The translations under genes were made by a program, and so were the position numbers. The notes under the pieces were generated by a model. The model made no database searches. It was not told the origin of the DNA and was given only the letters and a program-made list of their open reading frames with translations. From Rudanella sp031411995 (GTDB lineage Bacteria > Bacteroidota > Bacteroidia > Cytophagales > Spirosomataceae): a stretch of 64,000 nucleotides of DNA. Below are positions 54,161 through 62,928 of the stretch, in pieces. The DNA is taken from the NCBI GenBank assembly GCA_031411995.1, contig JANOCD010000139.1:50987-114986 (forward strand). The letters are read 5' to 3'. Numbering within the stretch: the stretch's first letter is position 1; each line of letters opens with the position of its first letter.

Positions 54161-57100
54161 TCTTTCGTCTTTTTTTGCTGTTGCTGCCTCTCCTGACCGG
54201 GCAGTTTAGCCAGGCCCAAACCACGTTTACGGTCACCAATACCAACAATACGGGATCGGGGAGTCTGCGGCAGGCCATGGACAACGTAATGGCCTTGGCT
54301 TCGCCAGGGCCGTTTACCATTACGGCAACGGCCAGCGGCACTATCAACTTAGCGGCTGTGCTGCCTGATATTACCAAAGACATCACGTTTATCGGGCCGG
54401 GGGCCAGTAACCTGACCGTGCGCCGGAATTCGGGCGGCAACTACCGTATTTTTAACATCCCCAATAATAATACCGTCAGCTTCAATGGGTTCACGATTGC
54501 CGATGGGTTTGCCGACCAGGATAATGGCGGGGGCATCCAAAACGAGGGGATTCTGACCCTGACTAACTGCGTTGTTCGGAATAATCGGGCTACGTTTGAT
54601 GCCGGTGGGGTGCGTAATCGGAGCAGTTTGACGGTCAACAACTGCTTCTTTGAGGGAAATTCAACCGGCACATTTGGGGCAGGTCTATACCACCTCGGCT
54701 CGTCACTTAGTGTGATTAATAGCACTTTTAGAAGTAATACAACTAATCAGGGTGGTGGTGGTATAGGGATTGATGGGTCGAATGCAACGATAACGAGTTG
54801 TCTGTTTACGGGTAATACAGCAGGAGGTGGCGGGGGGATGTTAGCACGGGAAAACGCCCTGATTACCAACTGTACCTTTAGTGGCAATATAGGAAATGGG
54901 ATTCGGAGTGATGGTAATAGCCTAACGGTGGTGAACAGCACCGTCACCGGCAACCGGAGTGGTGATGGTGCCATACTGATTAATGACAATGCCACCCTGC
55001 GGCTCCTCAACTGCATTGTGGCGGGTAATACGGATGCTGGAGGCACAACCGCCCTTAACATTATAACGGCAGGCGGAGGTACTGTTATGGCCGCATCATC
55101 TTTCAACCTCATTGGTACAGGCGGTTCCGGTGGCTTAACCAATGGGGCCAATAACAACATCGTGGGGGTCGATGCCCTGCTGGCTCCGTTGGGCAACTAC
55201 GGCGGGCCTACGCAAACCCACGCCCTGCTGCCGGGTAGTCCGGCTATCAATGCAGGCACAAATTCAGGTGACCCTACAACCGATCAGCGTGGTTTTGCGC
55301 GGGTGGGAGCCACCGATATTGGTTCGTTCGAGTCGCGGGGCTTCACCCTGGCCCTCACCGGTGGCAGCAGCCAGTCGGCCATGGTCGGCACGGCTTTTAC
55401 CAATCCGTTGCGGGTAACGGTGAGCAGTGCCAACAGCGAGCCGGTCAATGGCGGGGTAGTCACCTACACCGGGCCGGGTTCGGGAGCCAGCATTAATCCA
55501 GCATCGGTCACGGCCAGCATCGCCAGTGGTGTAGCCGGGGCCAGTGTCATGGCCAATACCACGGCGGGTGGGCCCTACAACGTAGCGGCTACGGCCAGTG
55601 GCGCGTCGCCCACGATCAACTTCAGCCTGACCAACACCCCGGCGGCATCAACCATCACGGGCTTTGCGGCTGTGGACAACACCGTTTGCGTGGGCAGTCC
55701 CATCACCTTCACCGCCACGGTGGGTAATGTATCAGGCAGTTACAACTTTACGGTGACGAATGGCAGCAACACAACCATGGGCAGTGCCAGTGGCAGTGGG
55801 TTCAGCCAGAGTCTGACGGCCGCCGGTAACGGCAGTCAGGCCTTCACCCTGACGGTGAATGACAACGGCCAATCAGCCAGCGCAAATACTAACGTCACCA
55901 TCAACGCTCTACCTACAGCTATGTTGGTTAGCAGTGGAACGCTCACGTGCTCCCAGACCAGCGTAAGCCTGATGGCATCGGGGGGCAACTCCTATATGCT
56001 TATCAATCCCAGCGGGGTGGTGATTCTTACGGCGAACGGATTCGCCGTGTCTACGAATGTGAGTAGTCCGGGCAGCTACTCGGTTCGGGTGGGGGATGTA
56101 AATGGTTGTGTGAGCACCACCAGCACCAGTGTGATCAGCAACATAGCCACCATCACCACCAGCAACCCGGCCACCAACACAGTCAATATTAACGCGCCTT
56201 TCAGCCAGACCTTTACGGCCATGGGGGGCGTGAGTCCGTACAGTTTCAGCCTCAGTAGCGGCAGTCTGCCCACGGGCCTGAGTCTGTCCAGCAGTGGGGT
56301 ACTGAGTGGCACGCCCACGCAGGGGGGGAGTTTCACGGTGGTGGTGCGGGGCCGTGATGCCAACGGCTGTTTTGATCTGGGCCCCAATTATGTGCTGACG
56401 GTGAATGCCACGCCGACCATCGCGGGGTTCAGTACGCTGGACAATACCGTCTGCGCAGGTAGCCCCAACACCTTTACGGCCACGGTGGGCAATGTCAATC
56501 CGCCCTACGCTTTCACGCTTTCCAACGGCACCATCGGAACGCCGACCGGCACCACGATGGGCAATGCGAGCAGCACGGCCTTCAGTCAGGTGCTGACGGC
56601 GGCAGGCAACGGCCCCCAGAGTTTCACCCTGACGGTGAGCGATGGCGGTCCATCGGCCACGGCTACCACCAACGTGACGGTCACGGCGGCCCCTTCGGCA
56701 ACGATTGCCTATTCCGGTTCGCCTTTCATGACCAGTAATAGTCCCGTCAGCGTGAGCCAAACCGGCACGGCGGGTGGCACCTATAGCAGCAGCCCGGCGG
56801 GGTTGAGTCTGAATGCCGGTACGGGTCAGATCACCCCCGCCATCAGCAGTCCGGGCAGTTATATAGTCACCTATGCCATTGCGGTCAGCGGAGGCTGTGC
56901 GCCTTTCAGCATCACGGCCCCGGTGGGAATCCAGCAACCCCAGGCCGATCTGTCCATCACGAATACCGATGGGGTAAGTACAGTTGTACCCGGTGGCGCG
57001 GTCACCTACACCATTACCGTTCGCAATACCGGTCCTCAGGCCGTAACGGGTGCTCGGGTGCTGGATACATTCCCGGCTACACTCACCCCAACCTGGACAG

Positions 57101-58659
57101 CGGTCGGTGCGGGCGGGGGAATGGTAACCGCTGCGGGTTCGGGCAACATCGACGAATTGGTAAATCTGCCCGTTGGCGGCTCGGTAACCTTTACGGTGTC
57201 AGCTAACATCAGTGCCGGGGCCACGGGTACCCTGTCCAACACGGCTACGGTAACGGCCCCGGCCGGCGTTACTGACCCCAATCCGGGCAATAATTCAGCC
57301 ACCGATACCGATACCATCACGCCGGCCTCGCCCACCGTCACGGGCTTAGCGGCCAGTCCATCGGCGGTGTGCGTGGGGAGTCCCATCACCTTTACCGCAA
57401 CGGTGGGCAACGTATCGGGGAGTTATAACTTTACCCTTACCAACGGCACGGCTACCACCACCGGCGCGGGCAGCACCACTGCGTTCAATCAGGTCGTGAC
57501 GGCCAGCGGCAATGGCTCCCAGAGCTTCACCCTGACGGTGAGTGCCAGCGGCCAGACCAACACCGCCACTACCAGCCTGACGGTGAACGCTCTGCCGGTG
57601 GCGGGTCTGACCAACAACGGCCCGCTGAGTTGCACCCAGACCAGCGTGACATTGACGGCTTCGGGAGGCACTTCGTACACCTTCACCAGCCTCGGTGGTG
57701 GGGTGCTGGGTACGTCGGGAGCTACCAGAACCCGAACGGTTACTACGTCGGGCGTTTATTCGGTGAGTGTGAGCGATGCCAACGGTTGCGTGAGCGCAAC
57801 GAACACCACCGTGACGAGTACCACAGCCATGGTTACGGTCACTAATCCAACCGTCAACATGGTCAATATCAACCAGACCTTCAGCCAGATGTTTACCGCT
57901 TCGGGCGGGGCAACTCCCCACAGTTTCTCGCTGACGACTGGCACTCTGCCCACGGGTCTGAGTCTGGCCGCATCGGGTGTGTTGAGTGGGACACCCACCC
58001 AGACCGGCCAGTTCACCATCACGGTGCGGGCTACGGATGCCAACGGATGCGTAGGCACCGGGGCCGCCTACGTGCTGACCGTCAATACGCCACCTGCTTT
58101 GGGGGCACTCAGCGCGTCGCCCAGTACTGTTTGTGAAGGCAGTTTAGTGACGTTCACGGCGGCTATCAGCAACGGGGCCAACGGCTACAGCTTCACGCTG
58201 ACCAACGGCACCAACCCCCTCACGGGCAACAGCAATCAGGCCACCTTTAGCCAGAATGTGCTGGCAACCGGGTCGGGAGGGTCCGGCCTTCCGGGTCAGA
58301 CCTACACCCTGACGGTGAGCAACGGCGGAGCCACCACCACAGCCACTACCAACCTGACGGTCAACCCCTTGCCGGTGGTCTCGCTGACCTTCCCCGACGG
58401 CACCACTGTGATTGGCCCCAACACGGGAACGGCGACCGTGATTGTGTCGTCGTTCGAGAACTTATTTATGCAGGTAGGCACGGGCAGTGCCTATGATTTC
58501 GTACAGATTCTGGATCGCATCAACGGCTACGAGATTCGGCGGGCCGACAGCAACAGCAACGGGCGATTCCAAATCAGCCAGATAGGGCCATACCGGGTAA
58601 CAGTAACCAATGGCAACGGGTGTAAGCGCACCGTTGCAGGGGTAGTACAAACCCGCTAA
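54145..58659 (+). CDS. giant secreted repeat protein 3: beta-helix, He_PIG, DUF11 and shared C-terminal module
   Basis: A 1504-residue exported protein. The signal peptide starts MKNHYIFRLFLLLLPLLTG and ends near SQAQT. A parallel beta-helix region (about 30-395) opens TNTNNTGSGSLRQAMDNV and closes with a choice-of-anchor-Q motif DQRGFARVGATDIGSFES. Ig-like units and two He_PIG units (SGSLPTGLSLSSSGVLSGTP) follow, with a DUF11-type domain (about 932-1050; ADLSITNTDGVSTVVPGG). The final 90 residues carry YDFVQILDRINGYEIRRAD and GPYRVTVTNGNGCKRTV, shared with giants 1 and 2. The ATG at 54145 is preferred because upstream in-frame ATGs lie in the duplicated leader. A surface or matrix role is likely. 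Confidence 0.82.
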   Translation: MKNHYIFRLFLLLLPLLTGQFSQAQTTFTVTNTNNTGSGSLRQAMDNVMALASPGPFTITATASGTINLAAVLPDITKDITFIGPGASNLTVRRNSGGNYRIFNIPNNNTVSFNGFTIADGFADQDNGGGIQNEGILTLTNCVVRNNRATFDAGGVRNRSSLTVNNCFFEGNSTGTFGAGLYHLGSSLSVINSTFRSNTTNQGGGGIGIDGSNATITSCLFTGNTAGGGGGMLARENALITNCTFSGNIGNGIRSDGNSLTVVNSTVTGNRSGDGAILINDNATLRLLNCIVAGNTDAGGTTALNIITAGGGTVMAASSFNLIGTGGSGGLTNGANNNIVGVDALLAPLGNYGGPTQTHALLPGSPAINAGTNSGDPTTDQRGFARVGATDIGSFESRGFTLALTGGSSQSAMVGTAFTNPLRVTVSSANSEPVNGGVVTYTGPGSGASINPASVTASIASGVAGASVMANTTAGGPYNVAATASGASPTINFSLTNTPAASTITGFAAVDNTVCVGSPITFTATVGNVSGSYNFTVTNGSNTTMGSASGSGFSQSLTAAGNGSQAFTLTVNDNGQSASANTNVTINALPTAMLVSSGTLTCSQTSVSLMASGGNSYMLINPSGVVILTANGFAVSTNVSSPGSYSVRVGDVNGCVSTTSTSVISNIATITTSNPATNTVNINAPFSQTFTAMGGVSPYSFSLSSGSLPTGLSLSSSGVLSGTPTQGGSFTVVVRGRDANGCFDLGPNYVLTVNATPTIAGFSTLDNTVCAGSPNTFTATVGNVNPPYAFTLSNGTIGTPTGTTMGNASSTAFSQVLTAAGNGPQSFTLTVSDGGPSATATTNVTVTAAPSATIAYSGSPFMTSNSPVSVSQTGTAGGTYSSSPAGLSLNAGTGQITPAISSPGSYIVTYAIAVSGGCAPFSITAPVGIQQPQADLSITNTDGVSTVVPGGAVTYTITVRNTGPQAVTGARVLDTFPATLTPTWTAVGAGGGMVTAAGSGNIDELVNLPVGGSVTFTVSANISAGATGTLSNTATVTAPAGVTDPNPGNNSATDTDTITPASPTVTGLAASPSAVCVGSPITFTATVGNVSGSYNFTLTNGTATTTGAGSTTAFNQVVTASGNGSQSFTLTVSASGQTNTATTSLTVNALPVAGLTNNGPLSCTQTSVTLTASGGTSYTFTSLGGGVLGTSGATRTRTVTTSGVYSVSVSDANGCVSATNTTVTSTTAMVTVTNPTVNMVNINQTFSQMFTASGGATPHSFSLTTGTLPTGLSLAASGVLSGTPTQTGQFTITVRATDANGCVGTGAAYVLTVNTPPALGALSASPSTVCEGSLVTFTAAISNGANGYSFTLTNGTNPLTGNSNQATFSQNVLATGSGGSGLPGQTYTLTVSNGGATTTATTNLTVNPLPVVSLTFPDGTTVIGPNTGTATVIVSSFENLFMQVGTGSAYDFVQILDRINGYEIRRADSNSNGRFQISQIGPYRVTVTNGNGCKRTVAGVVQTR

Positions 58660-58681
58660 CGACTACCAAACCAAGAGTACC

Positions 58682-58726
58682 AGGGCCGGGTGTTTCGGCA
58701 ACGGGCACCCGGCCTTGTATTTTTAG
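58682..58726 (+). terminator. Rho-independent terminator after giant protein 3
   Basis: GGCCGGGTG (58684-58692) pairs with CACCCGGCC (58706-58714), followed by TTGTATTTTT. Confidence 0.8.
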
Positions 58727-58768
58727 TTCTATGTAACACTATCTACGTTCATTAAATCTTCCTCGCAC

Positions 58769-59203
58769 ATGAAAACAACTCTTTTGAGTTGCATTTGCCT
58801 ATTAGCAAGTGTAACGCTGACTTTGGGTCAGCAAACAACCGATTCAACTACGATATCAGCTTCACAAATGCAGGTTACTACATTGGCTGCCGACTACGTG
58901 TCTGTCAACAACGAGCCTTTCTTTCCAGGCGGTATTACGGCCCTGCAGGGCTATCTGAAACAGGAGGCTTTGTATCCGCACCAGGCGCGGATGGCCCAGA
59001 TAGAGGGGACGGTGTGGGTGCAATTTCGGGTACAACCTACGGGCTATCTGACCGATCTGAAGGTAGTTAAATCGGCTGGCCTGCTGTTGAATCGGGCTGC
59101 GCTGCAGGCCGTTGTCAATATGCCTCCCTGGTTTCCGGCCCATCGGCACGGAGAAGCAGTGGCCCGCACGGTGACTATGCCAATTACGTTCCAAATGCAC
59201 TGA
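58769..59203 (+). CDS. exported TonB C-terminal-domain protein
   Basis: A 144-residue protein with a signal peptide (TTLLSCICLLASVTLTLG) and a TonB_C domain (about 50-144; PFFPGGITALQGYLKQEALYP, IEGTVWVQFRVQPTGYLTDLKV and ARTVTMPITFQM). It lacks the membrane anchor plus Pro-rich linker of energy-transducing TonB, so it probably acts free in the periplasm, perhaps binding outer-membrane or peptidoglycan partners. Such proteins are common in Bacteroidota. It stands alone between the giant-3 terminator and the cyclase leader. Confidence 0.85.
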   Translation: MKTTLLSCICLLASVTLTLGQQTTDSTTISASQMQVTTLAADYVSVNNEPFFPGGITALQGYLKQEALYPHQARMAQIEGTVWVQFRVQPTGYLTDLKVVKSAGLLLNRAALQAVVNMPPWFPAHRHGEAVARTVTMPITFQMH

Positions 59204-59255
59204 CGTATAGTGTCATTTTGGCGTATTTGGACGCGGTTATCTCATGCAACTATTT

Positions 59256-59354
59256 ATGAATTCATCGCTACGTTCTTCACTGATTAACCGGCGGAATAGC
59301 CCGATCAAGGGTAAGGCCGCTCCGGCGGCTAAAATCGTCCCGCACAGGGCTTGA
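59256..59354 (+). pseudogene. fusion of a giant-protein start and an HTCS tail fragment
   Basis: The frame joins MNSSLRSSLINRRNSPIK to GKAAPAAKIVPHRA and a stop codon. The second half is 13 of 14 residues identical to the end of the HTCS at 49787. No signal peptide, domain or credible product remains. Confidence 0.65.
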
Positions 59355-59506
59355 TTTTATGGTTTCATGGTGAAATTGGCACGTGAGTGCTAAAATTGGT
59401 ACAGGAGTGTTAGCGGCTAACCAAGCGTTGGCGGTACTTGCGGGGGTAATTGATGATACTGAATTCATTCATCATCATGCCACTTCTCGTATGAAAAAAC
59501 ACTACT
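59310..59506 (+). repeat. duplicated leader segment, copy B (ahead of the cyclase)
   Basis: Matches 53963-54160 from GGTAAGGCCGC through the gap and into the signal peptide codons (MKKHYFF here, MKNHYIF there). Changes are scattered single bases; spacing is preserved to within one base. This would put the cyclase and giant 3 under the same control. Confidence 0.88.
59373..59409 (+). promoter_or_regulatory. paired direct repeats before the cyclase, 20-base period
   Basis: AAATTGGCACGTGAGTG (59373-59389) and AAATTGGTACAGGAGTG (59393-59409) keep the 20-base period of the copy before giant 3 and lie 82 bases ahead of the cyclase start. Confidence 0.6.
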
Positions 59507-60993
59507 TTTTTCTTTGTCTGCTGCTGATGTCGGGGGGCTTTCTGGCCACTACTGTCCAGGCCCAGACCCCCGCCAGTGCCACCTACTGGGCCAATGAACT
59601 CGCCCGCCAGACCGACAGCACCCGCAAAGCGGAGGTGCTGCTACTGGTGGCCAAAGACCTCGAAACCGCTGACCCCACCGCTGCCATGACCTACGCCCAG
59701 CGGGCATTCGACCTGGGCGAGCGGCTCAAAGCATCCAAAGTGATCGGGCTGGCCGCCCTGCAACTCTCCCGGCTGCATACCGGGCTGGGCAACCGGGCCA
59801 AAGCCAGACGATTTCGCAAACGAGCCGAAGAAACCCTCCGGTCTGTGGACCTGATGGCCGAACTGAACCGACTCGAAACCGGGCGGGCGCGGGCCGAAGA
59901 AACGGCGCAGGCCAACGCCGAGGCAGCCGCTACCTCGCAGCAGGCCGTGGGGCAGTTGAGTACCGAAGTGGGGCAAAAGCAGGCCGTGCTGACCCGACAG
60001 GGCCGACAACTCCGGCAACAGGGCGAACTGATCGGCCAGAAAGAGCAACTCATTGGGCAGAAAAATCAGCTAATCGGGCAGAAAGATTCAGTGCTTACCC
60101 GGCGCGAACTGCTGCTTCGGTTTCAGCAAGACCAGATCAAACTCTTAGAGACTGAAAACGCCCTCAAAGCTGCCGAAGCCGAACAGGAGCGCACCATCAG
60201 AAATGCCCTGCTGGTGGGGGCAGGGTTGCTGCTGGCCCTGGCCGGGCTGCTCTGGCGGCTGATTACGAACAAGCAACGCGCCAACCGCGAACTGGCCCAG
60301 AAAAACGGGCAACTCGACCTGGCCCGCCGACGCTCCGACGAACTGCTGCTCAACATCCTGCCCGAAGAATTAGTGAACGAACTGAAGGTGCAGGGCATTA
60401 CCCGCACACGCCACCACGAGAACGTGACAATCATGTTCACCGACTTCCGCGACTTCACCAAAATCAGCGAGCAGCTTTCGCCCACCGAACTGGTTGGGGA
60501 GATTGACCACTGCTTCCGACACTTCGACCGCATTATCGGCAAATACCCCAGCATCGAAAAAATCAAAACCATTGGCGATGCCTACCTGTGTGCGGGCGGG
60601 CTGCCAGTGGCTCACCCCGATCACGCACAGGAGGTGGTGATGGCGGCCCTGGAAATCCGGGATTTTATCGGCGAACTCGAACAACAACGCACCCGCGAAG
60701 GCAAAGTAGCTTTCCAGATTCGGATCGGGATCCATACCGGGCCGGTTGTGGCAGGCGTGGTGGGAGCCACCAAATTCGCTTACGACATCTGGGGCGATAC
60801 GGTCAACACGGCGGCCCGGCTCGAATCGGCGGGCGAACCGGGACAGGTTAATATTTCGGCCATTACGTACCAGCAGGTACAGAGCCTGTTTTTGTGCCGA
60901 CACCGGGGCAATATAGCCACCAAAAATAAAGCCGACATGAGCATGTACTTCGTTGATAAGCTCCACTATGCGGCTACCCAACTCCAAAACTAA
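59491..60993 (+). CDS. membrane-anchored class III adenylate cyclase with coiled-coil sensor region
   Basis: A 500-residue protein predicted to make cAMP. Signal sequence MKKHYFFLCLLLMSGGFL, a helical TPR-like periplasmic region (about 30-115), a long coiled coil (about 115-235; repeated LIGQKxQ units), one membrane helix (about 238-258), then a cytoplasmic cyclase domain (about 290-490). The metal Asps are D318 (FTDFRDF) and D363. Adenine-selecting residues are K359 (KTIGDAYL) and D432 (YDIWGDTVNTAAR), with N439 and R443 for transition-state binding; the 432/439/443 spacing equals that of mammalian enzymes. The ATG at 59491 gives a proper signal sequence; the upstream frame reads through the duplicated leader. 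It is first of a three-gene operon, 21 bases before the patatin gene. Confidence 0.88.
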   Translation: MKKHYFFLCLLLMSGGFLATTVQAQTPASATYWANELARQTDSTRKAEVLLLVAKDLETADPTAAMTYAQRAFDLGERLKASKVIGLAALQLSRLHTGLGNRAKARRFRKRAEETLRSVDLMAELNRLETGRARAEETAQANAEAAATSQQAVGQLSTEVGQKQAVLTRQGRQLRQQGELIGQKEQLIGQKNQLIGQKDSVLTRRELLLRFQQDQIKLLETENALKAAEAEQERTIRNALLVGAGLLLALAGLLWRLITNKQRANRELAQKNGQLDLARRRSDELLLNILPEELVNELKVQGITRTRHHENVTIMFTDFRDFTKISEQLSPTELVGEIDHCFRHFDRIIGKYPSIEKIKTIGDAYLCAGGLPVAHPDHAQEVVMAALEIRDFIGELEQQRTREGKVAFQIRIGIHTGPVVAGVVGATKFAYDIWGDTVNTAARLESAGEPGQVNISAITYQQVQSLFLCRHRGNIATKNKADMSMYFVDKLHYAATQLQN

Positions 60994-61014
60994 TTCTTCG
61001 GATCACCACTGCCT

Positions 61015-62928
61015 ATGAAACTCACGGCTGAACCAATCGTCAATGCTTACCAGAAAGAACAGCTACTCACCAGCCTGCACCGCATTTTTGGGGAGTTCGA
61101 TGCTACCATGCTCACCCTGCTCGAACCGATGCTGGAGTGGGTCGAAATAGGGGGCGGGGAGACCCTCTTACGCCAGCATGATACCGGCGATTGCCTGTAT
61201 TTTGTGATCAGCGGACGGCTACAGGCGTATGTTACCGACAGCGCGGGCCAACGGCAGGTGATCGGTGAGATTATCCGGGGTGAGACCGTGGGCGAGATGG
61301 CCATTTTCACTGGCGACCCCCGCAGCGCGACCATCGTAGCCCTGCGCGACAGTGTGCTGGTGAAACTCTCGCAAACCGCCTTTGAGCAGGTCATTGCCGC
61401 CTACCCCGCCGTGTCGATGAACGTAACCAAACTCATTATCAATCGGTTGCGAACCTCGCAGGTGATCCGGCATTCCGGGCCGCGTTCGGCAAAGAAACCC
61501 GTAAATATCTGCGTGCTGGCCCTTCACGAAAATGGAGCCGAACCGATTTCCGTAGCAACCCGGTTTGCCGCCGAACTGTCTTCCCTGTTGCGCCGGAAGG
61601 GAACGACCTTCGTGGTATCGAGCGAAGAGGTGGACAATCAGTTCAACCAGCCCAACTTTGCTCAGGTAGATAAGTATAACCCCGCAGCCTACCGGCAGCT
61701 CACCCAATGGCTCGACGATCAGGAGTCGCAACACGAGTTTATGCTGTACGTTACAGACTCATTTCGGGGCGAACTATCGGAGTGGACGCGCCGGTGTCTG
61801 CGGCAGGCCGATGAAGTGCTGTTGCTGGCCGATGCCCCGCAGGCTTCCAACCTGACCCCCGTTGACGAACAGTACTGGATGAGTGAACAGCAAACGAGTG
61901 TTCCGCATACGCTGCTGTTGCTGCACCCGCCCGACACGGCGCATCCACAGCACACAGCCCAATGGCTCGCCCTGCGCCCCGCCGTAAAGCGTCATTACCA
62001 CCTGCGGCCCGAATTACCCCGCGACATGGCCCGGCTGGCCCGTATCCTGAGTGGCACCTCGGTGGGGCTGGTGCTGGCCGGGGGCGGGGCCAAAGGATTT
62101 GCCCACATTGGCGTGCTGAGGGCGTTGCAGGAATGGAACATTCCGATTGATGTGGTAGGTGGCACGAGCGTGGGGGGGCTGGTAGCCGCTACATTCTCCT
62201 TCGACGAGGCCATTGAACCCACCACCCGGCATCTTCGCAAAGCGGCTCTGTTCAATCCCACCAAAGATTACAACGTGCTGCCGTTTATTTCGCTCGTCCG
62301 GGGTCGGCGCATGGAGCAGATGATTCAGACCTGCATCAGCGATTTTACGGGAAACCCAACCCCCCACCTTGAAGATAGCTGGCTGACTTTCTTTACCCTG
62401 TCGAGCAACTACACCCAGGCCCGCGAAGAGATTCATACGCGGGGAGCCATGCTCAAATACCTGCTGGCGACCTCGGCTATTCCGGGGGTGTTTCCGCCTG
62501 TGATCGATGGCGACGATTTGCTGGTGGACGGGGGTTCGTTCAACAATTTTCCCGCCGACGTGATGAGCCGGTTTGGCGTAGGTAAGGTCATTGGCGTGGA
62601 CCTGAACATCGACAAACCCCGCAAGCTCACCATGGAGCAGATACCCAGCCCGAAGAGTCTGCTGCGGGATTGGTTCCGGCCCAAACGGCAACGGAAATAC
62701 CGGCTCCCCTCGCTGATGTCGATTATGCTCAATACGACCCTGCTGTATAGCACTGCCCGGCGTACCGAAAATATCCGGCATACCGACCTGTATTTCAACC
62801 CCGACGTGAGCCGCTACGGCATGATGAACTGGGCCTCGTATGACAAAATTGTGCAGAAAGGCTACGAACACGCCGTGGAGATACTGACGAAATTACCGGC
62901 GGATGAACTGGCCCGGTTGCGAGGATGA
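61015..62928 (+). CDS. cyclic-nucleotide-binding patatin-like phospholipase (NTE/RssA family)
   Basis: A 637-residue protein. An N-terminal cNMP-binding domain (about 20-145) has an intact phosphate-binding cassette GETVGEMAIFTGDPRSAT with Glu94 and Arg103. A middle NTE-type linker (about 160-335; WTRRCLRQADEVLLLAD) follows, then a patatin lipase domain (about 348-560) with oxyanion loop LAGGGAKGFAHIG, nucleophile Ser385 in GGTSVGG and Asp505 in VDGGSFNNFP. All catalytic parts are present. Coupled to an adenylate cyclase gene just upstream, it is most simply a cAMP-gated phospholipase or lysophospholipase acting on membrane lipids. Overlap with the next gene is ATGA. Confidence 0.9.
   Translation: MKLTAEPIVNAYQKEQLLTSLHRIFGEFDATMLTLLEPMLEWVEIGGGETLLRQHDTGDCLYFVISGRLQAYVTDSAGQRQVIGEIIRGETVGEMAIFTGDPRSATIVALRDSVLVKLSQTAFEQVIAAYPAVSMNVTKLIINRLRTSQVIRHSGPRSAKKPVNICVLALHENGAEPISVATRFAAELSSLLRRKGTTFVVSSEEVDNQFNQPNFAQVDKYNPAAYRQLTQWLDDQESQHEFMLYVTDSFRGELSEWTRRCLRQADEVLLLADAPQASNLTPVDEQYWMSEQQTSVPHTLLLLHPPDTAHPQHTAQWLALRPAVKRHYHLRPELPRDMARLARILSGTSVGLVLAGGGAKGFAHIGVLRALQEWNIPIDVVGGTSVGGLVAATFSFDEAIEPTTRHLRKAALFNPTKDYNVLPFISLVRGRRMEQMIQTCISDFTGNPTPHLEDSWLTFFTLSSNYTQAREEIHTRGAMLKYLLATSAIPGVFPPVIDGDDLLVDGGSFNNFPADVMSRFGVGKVIGVDLNIDKPRKLTMEQIPSPKSLLRDWFRPKRQRKYRLPSLMSIMLNTTLLYSTARRTENIRHTDLYFNPDVSRYGMMNWASYDKIVQKGYEHAVEILTKLPADELARLRG

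Larger units (their letters stand above)
59204..59490 (+). other. gap of 287 bases holding gene remnants and the cyclase leader
   Basis: Positions 59256-59354 form a 32-codon frame. Its start, MNSSLRS, resembles the start of the broken giant gene at 63682, and its end, GKAAPAAKIVPHRA, is the duplicated tail of the HTCS gene. It looks like a fusion of two gene scraps rather than a working gene. The second leader copy with its 20-base-period repeats follows. Confidence 0.75.

Noticed and set aside
59491..62928. Classifying the cyclase/patatin pair as Pycsar or CBASS
   Set aside because: The cyclase has the Lys/Asp pair of adenylate cyclases and a periplasmic region unlike PycC, and there is no CD-NTase, so only the general logic is shared.
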